Shown here piece by piece: positions 51,830 through 63,907 of a DNA stretch of 64,000 nt. The notes under the pieces were generated by a model that was not told the origin of the DNA, ran no database searches, and saw only the letters and a program-made list of their open reading frames with translations. Positions within the stretch are counted from its first letter, which is position 1; each line of letters begins with the position of its first letter. Position numbers and translations under genes: made by a program. The DNA is from Xenorhabdus hominickii (GTDB lineage: Bacteria > Pseudomonadota > Gammaproteobacteria > Enterobacterales > Enterobacteriaceae): the NCBI RefSeq assembly GCF_002632725.1, contig NZ_NJAI01000003.1, positions 186,001-250,000 on the forward strand, given 5' to 3'.

Positions 51830-53489
51830 TTGCCCTCCGTTCGCCGGTGGTTTCTCTCTCCATCAAAAAAGTTTCTCTTTCCATCAGAAAACTGACTATG
51901 CGTTCGGCGGTCATAATAGTTGTCAGATTGGTTGGCATGGAGGGAATGGTGGGAAACAGGGAAGCATCAGCGACGGTCACACCTGTGATTCCGTGCACTT
52001 GTCCATCTTCTTGTGTGGCACTGTCAGGATCACTAACGTGGCCCATTCTGAGCGTTCCAGAAGCATGCCAACCCGGATTGACAAGGTTCGTGATTGCACT
52101 GTTCATGATTTCGTCGTTATAAATCATGGAGTGAGACCAAAATTGAATACCGTCAAGGAAGCCTGCCACTTCTGGATGGCGCAAAACCTCCCAGACCTTG
52201 CGTACACCACCTATAAGACGAGCGATATCCGCTGAGCTACGGGTTAATGGCAGGTCAATGTGAGGCAGTATTGTCGGGTCAGCGGCGCTGATAAAAACCC
52301 GCCCTTGTGCTTGTGGGCGCATTAACATCACGGAAGCCCCAACTAACATTGGATAAGCAACACGATCTTTAAATCCCGGCACGGTGTCACTGGCAACATT
52401 GTTCAGCAAGCCAATTTGTACATCGACTTTTTCGTCATAGCCGCTGCTGATGCGGGCAGCAATTTGTCGCCAAGGCAGGCCGGTTGTGCAGACTCCTGCT
52501 TTGGGGAGTGCCCATAGCACGACTGAAGCATGATCGGTTAAATTTCTGCCCACTGCGGGGACTTCAGCAACAATGGGAATGCCTAATGCGTTTAGATGCT
52601 CGGGATCACCGACACCGGAACGCTGTAACAATGCAGCCGAACCGATCGCACCAGCGCAGAGAACAATTTGTTTTGCCTGATAAACCGACTCTTTTCCTGC
52701 CTGAATGACTTTGACGCCAGAGGCTACTGTGCCGTTAAAGAAGATCTGTGCGACCAATGCATCAGTGATAATGTGCAGGTTTTTCCTATTTAAAACTGAC
52801 TCTAGGTATGAACGGTAAACATCCACTCTTTCCGCACCATTGATGACATTAGCAGGCACAGGCCCTACAGCGGGATGTTCGCCGACATTAAGATCATCAA
52901 CATAAGGAACGCCAAGTTGTTCGCAGGCATGGGCAAAAGCCATATCGAGAGGATGAATCTCGCCATCCGGTGGTCTGCGCAGGCACATTGGCCCTTGTGA
53001 ACCGTGGCTATCATCATTGACACGATCGACATCACTCTCCAGATGCTTAAACCACGGTAAAACCTGTTCCCAAGACCATTTGGGGCAACCCATGCTGGCC
53101 CATTTATCGAAATCGCTCGGAAACCCCCTCAAAGCAATGGCACCATTGACTGCGGAGGAACCGCCTAACACTTTGCCTACCCGATAATTGAAAGGTTTGC
53201 GCCCTTTATGCTTACGAGACGGCTGCGCATTATTTTGCGGGTGAGCGGGAGAATGAATGAGGTCGGCGAAGCTGTCTTCACTGCGCACATTGGCCTCATA
53301 ATCCCAGTTATATCCTTCCAGTACGAGTCTTGATGCGTCCCTGAGCGGGCTAACGGGGTTGTGGACATCGGATGCGGGGCCAGCTTCGATGAGCAATATC
53401 GATTTCATGCCATTCTGCGATAGGCGTGATGCAGCCACGCATCCCGCCGAACCCCCGCCTACCACGATATAATCGTATCTCTTACTCAT
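51816..53489 (-). CDS. GMC-family FAD oxidoreductase of the dithiolopyrrolone cluster
   Basis: 557 residues of the glucose-methanol-choline oxidoreductase family. FAD motif YIVVGGGSAGCVAASRL at the N-terminus, GKVLGGSSAVNGAIALRG, and C-terminal WHASGTLRMGH with the catalytic His. A duplicated FLMERET segment lies near the C-terminus (FLMERETFLMERETTGERR), an in-frame tandem repeat. In holomycin-type pathways the second dehydrogenase (HlmD) makes a further two-electron oxidation. Its start overlaps the NRPS stop by 4 nt. Confidence 0.88.
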   Translation of the reverse strand: MSKRYDYIVVGGGSAGCVAASRLSQNGMKSILLIEAGPASDVHNPVSPLRDASRLVLEGYNWDYEANVRSEDSFADLIHSPAHPQNNAQPSRKHKGRKPFNYRVGKVLGGSSAVNGAIALRGFPSDFDKWASMGCPKWSWEQVLPWFKHLESDVDRVNDDSHGSQGPMCLRRPPDGEIHPLDMAFAHACEQLGVPYVDDLNVGEHPAVGPVPANVINGAERVDVYRSYLESVLNRKNLHIITDALVAQIFFNGTVASGVKVIQAGKESVYQAKQIVLCAGAIGSAALLQRSGVGDPEHLNALGIPIVAEVPAVGRNLTDHASVVLWALPKAGVCTTGLPWRQIAARISSGYDEKVDVQIGLLNNVASDTVPGFKDRVAYPMLVGASVMLMRPQAQGRVFISAADPTILPHIDLPLTRSSADIARLIGGVRKVWEVLRHPEVAGFLDGIQFWSHSMIYNDEIMNSAITNLVNPGWHASGTLRMGHVSDPDSATQEDGQVHGITGVTVADASLFPTIPSMPTNLTTIMTAERIVSFLMERETFLMERETTGERRANGHE

Positions 53490-56400
53490 AGGTTGTTCAC
53501 CGCTTGGGATTGCAGAAGTGTCTCGATAATTCGGGAAAAGGACTGAATATTGGAATTCATGAATAGCCCTTCGATGATGTCTTGTTCGCCAATTGGCGTA
53601 ATCTTAAATTCTTGTCGCAATGCGCTGAGTAAGCCAACAGCATGCAGTGAGTCACCGCCAATATCGAAAAAGCCATCAGTAACATCAAAATCATCATGCT
53701 GAAGTTGTACTTGCCAGAGTTGCAGGATTTTCGCTTCAATATCATTAGCAGGTGCAACGACGGCATCGGTATGTTCTTCTGTATCAGGCCAAGGGAGTGG
53801 CAGTGCCTTGCGGTCAATCTTCCCGTTACTGGTTAACGGCATATGGGGTAGCAAAACGTAATAACTGGGCACCATATAAGAAGGCAGGGTTTTTCGGGCA
53901 GTCTCCCTCAGTTGTTCCTGAAAATGAAGAGGATCGTCCAAGGTTTCAGCAGTACCCGGAACAATATAAGAGACGATATGCCGTTGCCCGGTTTTGGCAT
54001 GAATAGGCGCATCAATAACGACGTGACTGGCATTGTCGTGATTCAGGAGACAGGCTTCAATTTCGCCTAATTCGATGCGATATCCATTGATTTTGACCTG
54101 ATTATCTTCACGTCCCAGAATTTCTATCAAGCCGCCTGCAATATAGCGTCCCAGATCGCCTGTTCGATACAATCGTTCACCAGTGATGGGGTGAGTCATA
54201 AAACGCAGGGCAGTTTTTTCGGCATCACCTAAATAACCTTGAGTCACACCATCTCCACCAATATAGAGTTCTCCTGTCACCCATTTGGGGCAGGGGAGCA
54301 GCCAATTGTTCAGAACGTGGAAGGTTTGGTTTGCTAATGGCTTGCCATAAGGAATGCTCTTCCAGTTTTTATCTATTTCTTGGATGGGATAGTGTATCGA
54401 CCAGATAGAACCTTCGGTGGCTCCGCCAAGACTAATGATCGCAACATGGGGCAAATTCTCCCGAATACGTTCTGGCAGATCGACGGGTATCCAGTCGCCA
54501 CTCATGAGAATTAACCTTAATTTTGTCTCAGAGAGCGCGGAGCCATTTCTGTCTACCAGCACCTTAACCGGGGCTGGCACACTGTCCCAGATAGTAATTT
54601 GGTGTTTAATAAGCAGTTCCAGCCAGACTTTTGGGTCATTGGCGGTTTCAGGCATTGAAAAGACGATTTTTCCTCCTACACCCAATAACCCGAAATAGTC
54701 ATAAACAGACAAATCAAATCCGGCAGGTGCGACAGACAATACCGTGTCTTTTTCCGTTACATGGAATTTGTGATTAATATCTAGCACGGTATTTGCTGCA
54801 TTGCGGTGGGAAGCCATGACACCTTTTGGCTCTCCTGTTGAACCGGAAGTAAAGATGATATATGCCAGATCATCCAATCCCTGTACTGACATCATGGAAG
54901 CCCAATGTAGAGAATCGATGTGTTTAGGACATTCATCCAAATTGATCCGGAAAAAATTTGCTAACTCATCGTGTTTAAAAACTGTGCTGGCAGTGACGAT
55001 CCCTTTGGCTGAACAGCGATTAAGCAAACTCATTCGACGTTCGACTGGGAGTAGAGGGTCGATTGCCACATAGGCAGCACCTGACATAAGAATGCCCAAT
55101 AATCCGATCACCAATTCCGGGCTTTGTGGCAGAGATACAGCGACAATATCATTGGGATGAATTAGGACGGAGGTTCGTAGTTGCTGTGCTATTGCACAGG
55201 CTCTGCTGACCATCTCTGCATAGGTAATCTGTTTTTCGCCCTGAACAAGCGCAATGGTATTGGGGAATTTTTCTGCGGCCTGTAAAACCATTTCATGCAG
55301 CAGTTTGAGATCAAATTCGGTATCCGTGGCATTGGCTGCTGCTCGCTCCATCAGGTCTGAAGCGGGCAACTTCACCAATGATGCGTTTTTATCCCATACG
55401 AAATCATTTTCCGCACACGTTGTTATCAGCGCCAGATACGCATCCAACATGGCTTCCACCATACCGTCAGGGAATAGCTCACTGACTGTATTCCAGTTAA
55501 TTTGGACAAGATCATCAACACGAACAATCTGATTCTCTAACCATACTTGTGGGGTCTGATTGCTGCTATAAATTTGGGTCGCTTCAGTCCAACCAATATC
55601 TGTCACTACATCATCCAAATTGGCCGTCAGGGTATTGCTAAATACGACGGGAGCGGCGGCGGCTCGGTTGCCATTACTTAGGTTGCCATGACCCCGGCGG
55701 GTCAGCTCTCTCAGAACCTGCACACCATTGTAGGAGCAATGCCAGCGATTCATCATCAAATCAGTCTGGATCTGTGTTAAACGATCATTGAGGCTTTCAT
55801 TCCCGGTTCCCCGTATGCCCAATAACATAGGATGCAGGAAATTGCCGACGACATTTTCGATGCCATCAAAATAGGGACGTCGCCCAAATTGAGTGATCGT
55901 CAGTGTAAAATTTTGGCGTTTCGACCATTGACGAAGGACTTCTGCATACATGCCGAGAAGCACCGTTTCCAGTGTTAACTTGCGTGATTCCGCTTTTTGC
56001 CTGAGAGCCAGTAATGTCTCGGCAGCGATTTTTCGGCTGTAACGTTTGGACACCGGGGGAGAAATCAGCTCAGGAACATTTTTCAATGGTAGCTCTGGTG
56101 ATTGCGGTAAAGTATCTAGCTGTTGTTCCCAATAGGCCTTATCACGCAGTCCCTGAGGCTGTCCCTGTAGATAACGCTCCGATTTGATATAAGTGCGAAA
56201 GCCATGAGTATGAAGACCTATGTTGGCAGGTAACATCGGCAACTCATGACCTTGATAAATCAGCCACCAGTCTCGTAATATCAAATGGACACTATGAAGA
56301 TCGACAAACATCAAGTCGAAATAAATATGCAGGCGGGTAATATCATCATTAATTATTGTTGCCCGTATATCGAATGTCGGTGTTTTATCAACGGGCAATA

Positions 56401-56911
56401 ATTGAGTTTCCATTTCCTGACGAAGTGTTGCCAGTTTTATCTCTTTTTCTGATGTTGACCATGTTCTGCCATCTTGAATAGAAATGGTGTAGTTCAATGG
56501 CGCGGATAAAATCCGTTGCTGTCCGTCCAAAGACAAACTAGCCCGTAACATTGGGTGATATTCAATGAGCTTGTTCAATGCGTCATTTAATACTTTGAGA
56601 TTTAATGCATTAATATCCCACTCGGTATACAGGCAACTGGTTAGCCCCCCCAATTCCAATCCGGGATTACGCCCGATCAAATAAGCATATTGAATATCCG
56701 TTAATGGAAAATCTTCTGCCTCTGGGATCTCTGTTTGGGGAGTTATTGGGATGGGAGCATCCAATGGTAATACATTCCTAAGCATTCCATGAATCTGTTG
56801 TGTCAGTTGAGAAAGTACCATTTCTGTATTTTTATTTTCTAGTTCATATCGTTCAGGAGAAACAGAAAAATGTAATCCAGATTCTTGCAATGCCTTGAGA
56901 AAATGTTGCAT
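53486..56911 (-). CDS. Single-module NRPS (Cy-A-PCP), predicted cysteine-activating
   Basis: 1141 residues. Heterocyclisation domain at about 65-500 with the DxxxxD motif Asp199-Asp204 (DLMFVD) instead of HHxxxDG. Adenylation domain at about 525-1010: YIIFTSGSTGEPKG, FDLSVYDYFG, SLGGATEGSIWS, YRTGDLGRY. PCP near 1045-1120 with phosphopantetheine Ser1088 in FFDIGGDSLHAVG. No TE. Pocket residues read Asp-Leu-Tyr-Asp-Leu-Ser-Leu-Ile-Trp, the usual Cys code but with Asp where Asn is common. Layout equals HlmE, which builds the Cys-Cys scaffold of dithiolopyrrolones. Good AGGAG before the ATG. First gene of the operon. Confidence 0.92.
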   Translation of the reverse strand: MQHFLKALQESGLHFSVSPERYELENKNTEMVLSQLTQQIHGMLRNVLPLDAPIPITPQTEIPEAEDFPLTDIQYAYLIGRNPGLELGGLTSCLYTEWDINALNLKVLNDALNKLIEYHPMLRASLSLDGQQRILSAPLNYTISIQDGRTWSTSEKEIKLATLRQEMETQLLPVDKTPTFDIRATIINDDITRLHIYFDLMFVDLHSVHLILRDWWLIYQGHELPMLPANIGLHTHGFRTYIKSERYLQGQPQGLRDKAYWEQQLDTLPQSPELPLKNVPELISPPVSKRYSRKIAAETLLALRQKAESRKLTLETVLLGMYAEVLRQWSKRQNFTLTITQFGRRPYFDGIENVVGNFLHPMLLGIRGTGNESLNDRLTQIQTDLMMNRWHCSYNGVQVLRELTRRGHGNLSNGNRAAAAPVVFSNTLTANLDDVVTDIGWTEATQIYSSNQTPQVWLENQIVRVDDLVQINWNTVSELFPDGMVEAMLDAYLALITTCAENDFVWDKNASLVKLPASDLMERAAANATDTEFDLKLLHEMVLQAAEKFPNTIALVQGEKQITYAEMVSRACAIAQQLRTSVLIHPNDIVAVSLPQSPELVIGLLGILMSGAAYVAIDPLLPVERRMSLLNRCSAKGIVTASTVFKHDELANFFRINLDECPKHIDSLHWASMMSVQGLDDLAYIIFTSGSTGEPKGVMASHRNAANTVLDINHKFHVTEKDTVLSVAPAGFDLSVYDYFGLLGVGGKIVFSMPETANDPKVWLELLIKHQITIWDSVPAPVKVLVDRNGSALSETKLRLILMSGDWIPVDLPERIRENLPHVAIISLGGATEGSIWSIHYPIQEIDKNWKSIPYGKPLANQTFHVLNNWLLPCPKWVTGELYIGGDGVTQGYLGDAEKTALRFMTHPITGERLYRTGDLGRYIAGGLIEILGREDNQVKINGYRIELGEIEACLLNHDNASHVVIDAPIHAKTGQRHIVSYIVPGTAETLDDPLHFQEQLRETARKTLPSYMVPSYYVLLPHMPLTSNGKIDRKALPLPWPDTEEHTDAVVAPANDIEAKILQLWQVQLQHDDFDVTDGFFDIGGDSLHAVGLLSALRQEFKITPIGEQDIIEGLFMNSNIQSFSRIIETLLQSQAVNNL

Positions 56912-57303
56912 ACATTATCTCCTACCTTTGACTGAGAAGTTGCGGTTTTTCTATGTGATATTGTATTTGGTTGTTTGTGATTATTTTTTATATTAGAAAT
57001 AACACATCACCGAAAATATATATCTAGATTGATTGGTTGGACATTGAGTTTTATTTGCTGTCATTTTTTTACACAATATAAACACTTTTATAACTAATGG
57101 TTATACCTAATAACGATATTGAATTAATAATAATTATTATATAATTTTTATTACGCATTAATTAATAAGGAATTTAATAAAAAGTATTTTATTGATGGTG
57201 TTTTTATTCATGATTTGTTTTTAATAAGGAATGAAAAATATAACGGTGGGTATTCTCCGTCGATAAATAACGTAAATTTATCGACGGTTATTTGAGAATA
57301 AAA
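56912..57303 (-). promoter_or_regulatory. AT-rich leader of the biosynthetic operon
   Basis: 392 bases, very AT-rich, no gene. It must contain the promoter of the NRPS operon. Several TATAAT-like boxes occur (e.g. 57130-57145), too many in such AT-rich DNA to choose one. A strong ribosome site (AGGAG) lies 5 nt before the NRPS start. AT-richness suggests H-NS silencing (inference). Confidence 0.5.
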
Positions 57304-57801
57304 TTAAGGAAATAATGTTAATAATAGCGCGGTTAAATACAGCCCAACACCGTAAGAGGTATGTGCCATCAGGCTTCTTAATCTAGCTGTGGTCGGTGCC
57401 GGGGTTTTGGAGGCAGCAATGCCCATTCCCATGCCGGGTTGCATAATGAAATAAGGTGCCACTAATGTCACGATACCTATCACTAAGGCGGGTAGAAAAG
57501 TGGGATTTTCTGCCCAATCAGGCCCCATAATTGATAACAGCAGTCCCGCGAAAATGATGCCAATTAAATAGTGGGCAAACCAGCCAATTCCGCTTTCACC
57601 TTTTACGGGGGTAGCCTGTAGAATGCTTGTATGGATAAGTTTCCCTTTTGGAATATGCCCAATCCAGCGCCCTACCATGCTATAGTTCAATGAGGGGATG
57701 CCGAAACAGCGTTTAATGAAAACCGCCCAAATATCCATAACAACCGTGGCTCCAGCACCAATCAATACAGAACGAACAATAAACTCCAATCCTTCATTCA
57801 T
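57304..57801 (-). CDS. DUF2938-family membrane protein
   Basis: 165 residues, about four membrane helices (IVRSVLIGAGATVVMDIWAV, FAHYLIGIIFAGLLLSI, FLPALVIGIVTLVAPYFIM, GVGLYLTALLLTLF). Matches what I recall of the DUF2938 family; no biochemical role is known. It is divergent from the ArsR-rhodanese gene with a perfect palindrome between them, so it is the probable target of that regulator. Same strand as the biosynthetic operon but about 390 bp upstream of it. Confidence 0.75.
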   Translation of the reverse strand: MNEGLEFIVRSVLIGAGATVVMDIWAVFIKRCFGIPSLNYSMVGRWIGHIPKGKLIHTSILQATPVKGESGIGWFAHYLIGIIFAGLLLSIMGPDWAENPTFLPALVIGIVTLVAPYFIMQPGMGMGIAASKTPAPTTARLRSLMAHTSYGVGLYLTALLLTLFP

Positions 57802-57941
57802 TTGTTGCTATCCTCCGAATTTTGCCTATCTACATTTGTCTATCTACAACGGTTAATTCCCGTTAGTTACTTAGAGCCTTCTGGGGGAGACTCTTAGCTG
57901 GTGGCACTCGAAATGCCTAAAAAACTCTGATACTATCATAG

Positions 57942-57957
57942 TCAATAAATTTATTGA
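57942..57957. promoter_or_regulatory. Probable ArsR-family operator
   Basis: Perfect 16-bp palindrome TCAATAAATTTATTGA, 29 bp before the regulator start and in the shared intergenic region. ArsR/SmtB operators are short AT-rich palindromes of this type. Confidence 0.6.
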
Positions 57958-57985
57958 ATGTAATAATATTGGAAACTGGCTATCA

Positions 57986-58621
57986 ATGTTTGATAAACAA
58001 ATTCTTGTCGAGATCGCGGAAATTGCTAAGGTGCTGGGAAATGCTCACCGGTTGACATTGCTTGAATGTTTAGCGGATGCCGAGCAATCCGTGGAGTGCC
58101 TGTCGGAACTGTCTGGCCTCTCTATCGCTAATACTTCTCAACACCTCCAGCATCTCAAGCGAGCAGGGTTACTTCAATCCCGCAAGTCAGGCAAGAATGT
58201 GCTTTATCGTCGGGGTGAAGGCCCTGTTATGGAAGTTATATCTGTACTTCAGAAATATGCCAAATTTAACCGTACAGAAATGCGTAGGCTGATCGACGAT
58301 ACGAACAATCAGGAGGCCATTTCATGGGAAGAGCTGCTGGACAGGCTCAAAGACAAAAGTATGACCTTGCTTGATGTCAGGCCAAAAGATGAGTTTGAAC
58401 AAGGTCATTTGCCCAATGCCATTAATATTCCGGTCGATGAACTGGAAAGCAGGCTAGATGAATTGGCTGCCTATCAGGATCTTATTGCTTATTGCCGTGG
58501 CCCTTATTGCGTACTTTCTGCTAATGCCCTTGCATTACTGCGTGCTAAAGGTATTCAGGCTCGTCGGTTTAAAAAAGGTTTCTCAGGTTGGAAAGAGGCG
58601 GGAATGCGTATTGAGGAATAA
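57986..58621 (+). CDS. ArsR-family regulator fused to a rhodanese domain
   Basis: 211 residues. N-terminal ArsR winged helix (about 1-90: ANTSQHLQHLKRAGLLQSRK) lacking the classic ELCVCDL metal motif. C-terminal rhodanese domain (about 110-211: LLDVRPKDEFEQGHLPNAIN) with active-site loop YCRGPYC. Such fusions are thought to sense sulfane sulfur, or thiol/redox stress. Divergent from the DUF2938 gene. Closeness to a dithiol antibiotic cluster invites, but does not prove, a link. Confidence 0.85.
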   Translation: MFDKQILVEIAEIAKVLGNAHRLTLLECLADAEQSVECLSELSGLSIANTSQHLQHLKRAGLLQSRKSGKNVLYRRGEGPVMEVISVLQKYAKFNRTEMRRLIDDTNNQEAISWEELLDRLKDKSMTLLDVRPKDEFEQGHLPNAINIPVDELESRLDELAAYQDLIAYCRGPYCVLSANALALLRAKGIQARRFKKGFSGWKEAGMRIEE

Positions 58622-58628
58622 AGTGATT

Positions 58629-58753
58629 ATTCCAATGGATTTCAAAATGCGGTGCTTATGTCTTGGGAACGAATCCCCAGAAGCATAGCTAGCTATGTGA
58701 CTGGGGTGAGTGAACGTAGCCAACAAAGCTGAAATTTGAAAGACGACAGGTAT
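58629..58753. repeat. Dispersed palindromic repeat, full-length copy F (opposite orientation)
   Basis: About 125 bp. Interior GACTGGGGTGAGTGAACGTA and AATCCCCAGAAGCATAGCTA are the reverse complement of the interior of copies A and E. The ends CCAATGGATTTCAAAA and GAAATTTGAAAGACGACAGG fit the family. Confidence 0.8.
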
Positions 58754-58843
58754 ATTTGGTAATAATCACAAGGCAGGAGCGATCACTATCACACTTCTAT
58801 CACCCTCAGTTTGAGGTATCTCTGGAAGCCACTAAAATTATAA

Positions 58844-60361
<1,518 letters not shown>

Positions 60362-60411
60362 CTGGGCACATTACTTCGCTGTATCCATTATTATTTGCTA
60401 AGTGTTCATAA

Positions 60412-61827
<1,416 letters not shown>

Positions 61828-61893
61828 AAAGTGTGATGATCATTTTATGATGGCTTAATGAGTTGATGTCTCGCTCTTATAGGCCCTCAAAGG

Positions 61894-61920
61894 GATCCTG
61901 ATATCCTGTCAGGATCTCTG
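61894..61920 (+). terminator. Hairpin after the phospho-beta-glucosidase
   Basis: GATCCTGA/TCAGGATC, 8-bp stem with 8-nt loop at about 61894-61917, followed by a short T-containing tract. Probably the end of the PTS operon. Confidence 0.6.
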
Positions 61921-61981
61921 GTTTTCATATGATGATTAATTACAAATGGTCATTATTAGGGGATGTTATTTATTACCCTCA

Positions 61982-62557
61982 TTAACGACGGGCACTTTTA
62001 GGCCTGAACGTTGCCACAACGGTTTCATTTGTTTCTACATATGGGCCATCCAACAATTGGATGCAATAAGGAACACTGGCAAAAATACCTGCTACTAGCA
62101 CTTTGCCACTGTCATCTTTTAGCCCTTCCAGCGTTTCTGCGATGGCTTTCGGTTGGCCTGGTAGGTTGAGAATCAAGGCTTGATTTCGGATCACGCCCAC
62201 CTGACGGGATAAGATTGCTGTCGGCACAAATTGCAGGCTGATTTGGCGCATTTGTTCACCAAATCCGGGCATTTCACGGTCGGCAATCGCCAATGTTGCA
62301 TCAGGAGTCACATCGCGACGAGCAGGCCCGGTTCCTCCTGTTGTCAGTACCAAATGGCAGCCTAGTTCATCGACTAATTCACACAACGTTTGTTCTATCA
62401 GGATTTGTTCATCGGGGATCAGGCGAGTTTCTATGTCAAAAGGTGTGGTAATCGCTTTCTCCAGCCATGTTTCCAATGCAGGGAGGCCCTTATCCTGATA
62501 GACACCGTTTGAGGCACGATCAGAAACCGATAGAAGGCCAATACGCAATACATTCAT
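61982..62557 (-). CDS. mog: Molybdopterin adenylyltransferase
   Basis: 191 residues of the MoaB/Mog family. Motifs GLLSVSDRASNGVYQDKG at the N-terminus, TTGGTGPARRDVTPDAT (nucleotide and MPT site) and NLPGQPKAIAETLEGL. It adenylylates molybdopterin before molybdate insertion. E. coli Mog is 195 residues. Downstream of talB on the same strand, as in E. coli. Confidence 0.95.
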   Translation of the reverse strand: MNVLRIGLLSVSDRASNGVYQDKGLPALETWLEKAITTPFDIETRLIPDEQILIEQTLCELVDELGCHLVLTTGGTGPARRDVTPDATLAIADREMPGFGEQMRQISLQFVPTAILSRQVGVIRNQALILNLPGQPKAIAETLEGLKDDSGKVLVAGIFASVPYCIQLLDGPYVETNETVVATFRPKSARR

Positions 62558-62608
62558 ATAAACCTCAATTAGCAGCCAAGAAAGAGGCTATTTGAAAGGT
62601 GAAAGATA

Positions 62609-62636
62609 AAAAAGGCGACCGTATTATGTCGCCTTT
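62609..62636 (-). terminator. Terminator of talB
   Basis: On the minus strand AAAGGCGAC pairs with GTCGCCTTT (9 bp), then TTTTATC follows; it lies 30 nt after the talB stop and before mog. Confidence 0.85.
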
Positions 62637-62666
62637 GTGCAAGAAAAAATAGCTCATTGCCTGAAA

Positions 62667-63620
62667 TTACAGCAGATCAGCGATCATACTCTCAAGTTTG
62701 CCTTGGTCTACTGCAAATTTGCGGATACCTTCCGCTAGTTTTTCAGTCGCCATCGGATCTTGATGGTGTTCCCAGTAGAATTCAGCTTCGGTCAAGCGAG
62801 CAGGGCGCGCTTTGATTTCGCCTTCATAGCCCAGTTTACGTTCAACTTCGCCTTTAGTTTCAGACAGCTCTTTCAGCAGCGCTGGAGAGATAGTCAAACG
62901 GTCACAGCCAGCCAGTCCCAGAATTTCGCCAGAGTTACGGAAGCTTGCACCCATCACGACGGTGTTATAGCCATGCTCTTTGTAGTACTGGTAAATTTCA
63001 GAAACAGAAATCACGCCCGGATCTTCATGTGGTGCGAATTCTTTCTGGTCACCGTTGGCTTTGTACCAGTCAAGGATACGGCCAACGAATGGTGAAATCA
63101 GGTAAACACCCGCTTCGGCACAAGCACGAGCCTGAGCAAAGGAGAACAGCAGAGTCAGGTTACAGTTGATACCTTCTTTTTCCAGTTGTTCCGCCGCACA
63201 GATACCCTGCCAGGTAGAAGCCAGTTTGATCAGAATGCGATCATTGCTGATACCTGCTTCGTTGTACAATTTGATCAAGCGTTTTGCTTTCGCTACACTC
63301 GCTTCGGTGTCATAAGACAGGCGAGCATCAACTTCAGTGGAGATACGGCCAGGGATCAGTTTCAGAATTTCCAGACCAATGTTGACAGCTAATTTATCGC
63401 CGGCGTCAATAATTTGCTGTTCACGGGAATCGCTCTGACCACGTGCCCATTCAACGGCTTCATCAATCAGTTGGCGATATTCTGGAATTTGAGCTGCATT
63501 CAAAATCAGGGAAGGGTTGGTGGTCGCATCTTGCGGCTGATACAGTTTCATCGCCGCGATATCCCCGGTATCTGCTACTACTGTTGTCAGTTTACGCAGG
63601 GAAGTCAGTTTATCGGTCAT
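62667..63620 (-). CDS. talB: Transaldolase B
   Basis: 317 residues from the ATG at 63620 ([19 protein letters not shown]), equal to E. coli TalB; the longer frame to 63746 is upstream noise. The Schiff-base Lys lies in [19 protein letters not shown] and [11 protein letters not shown] are also present. Transfers dihydroxyacetone units in the pentose phosphate pathway. Confidence 0.97.
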   Translation of the reverse strand: MTDKLTSLRKLTTVVADTGDIAAMKLYQPQDATTNPSLILNAAQIPEYRQLIDEAVEWARGQSDSREQQIIDAGDKLAVNIGLEILKLIPGRISTEVDARLSYDTEASVAKAKRLIKLYNEAGISNDRILIKLASTWQGICAAEQLEKEGINCNLTLLFSFAQARACAEAGVYLISPFVGRILDWYKANGDQKEFAPHEDPGVISVSEIYQYYKEHGYNTVVMGASFRNSGEILGLAGCDRLTISPALLKELSETKGEVERKLGYEGEIKARPARLTEAEFYWEHHQDPMATEKLAEGIRKFAVDQGKLESMIADLL

Positions 63621-63725
63621 GTTTAATATCTCATCGTTATACGTAAAATATTGGCACTGTTGCCTCGCCATCCTGTGATAATAACATGGTCGCGTCTTGC
63701 TGTAAGGTAGGAAAATCCTATCGCT

Positions 63726-63810
63726 GTTATCCCCTTCATTTTTCAAATGACTTCTTGGTGGGTTTCATTCATTAATCACCGCGATACAACGCGAAATCTA
63801 TCGGGGATAT
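63726..63810. repeat. Dispersed palindromic repeat, partly deleted copy G
   Basis: About 85 bp from TTATCCCCTTCATTTTTCAA to ACGCGAAATCTATCGGGGAT. Left arm and right arm match the family; the CCCCAGTCA interior is missing. Upstream of talB. Confidence 0.7.
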
Positions 63811-63907
63811 TCTGCCTTTTCGGTCTATTTTTGCTAAAGTGGAGAAAGAGTGGAGAAAGCCTCAATTTTTGAGAAAATACATCGAACCAGAATCTCGGAA
63901 CAAAATC

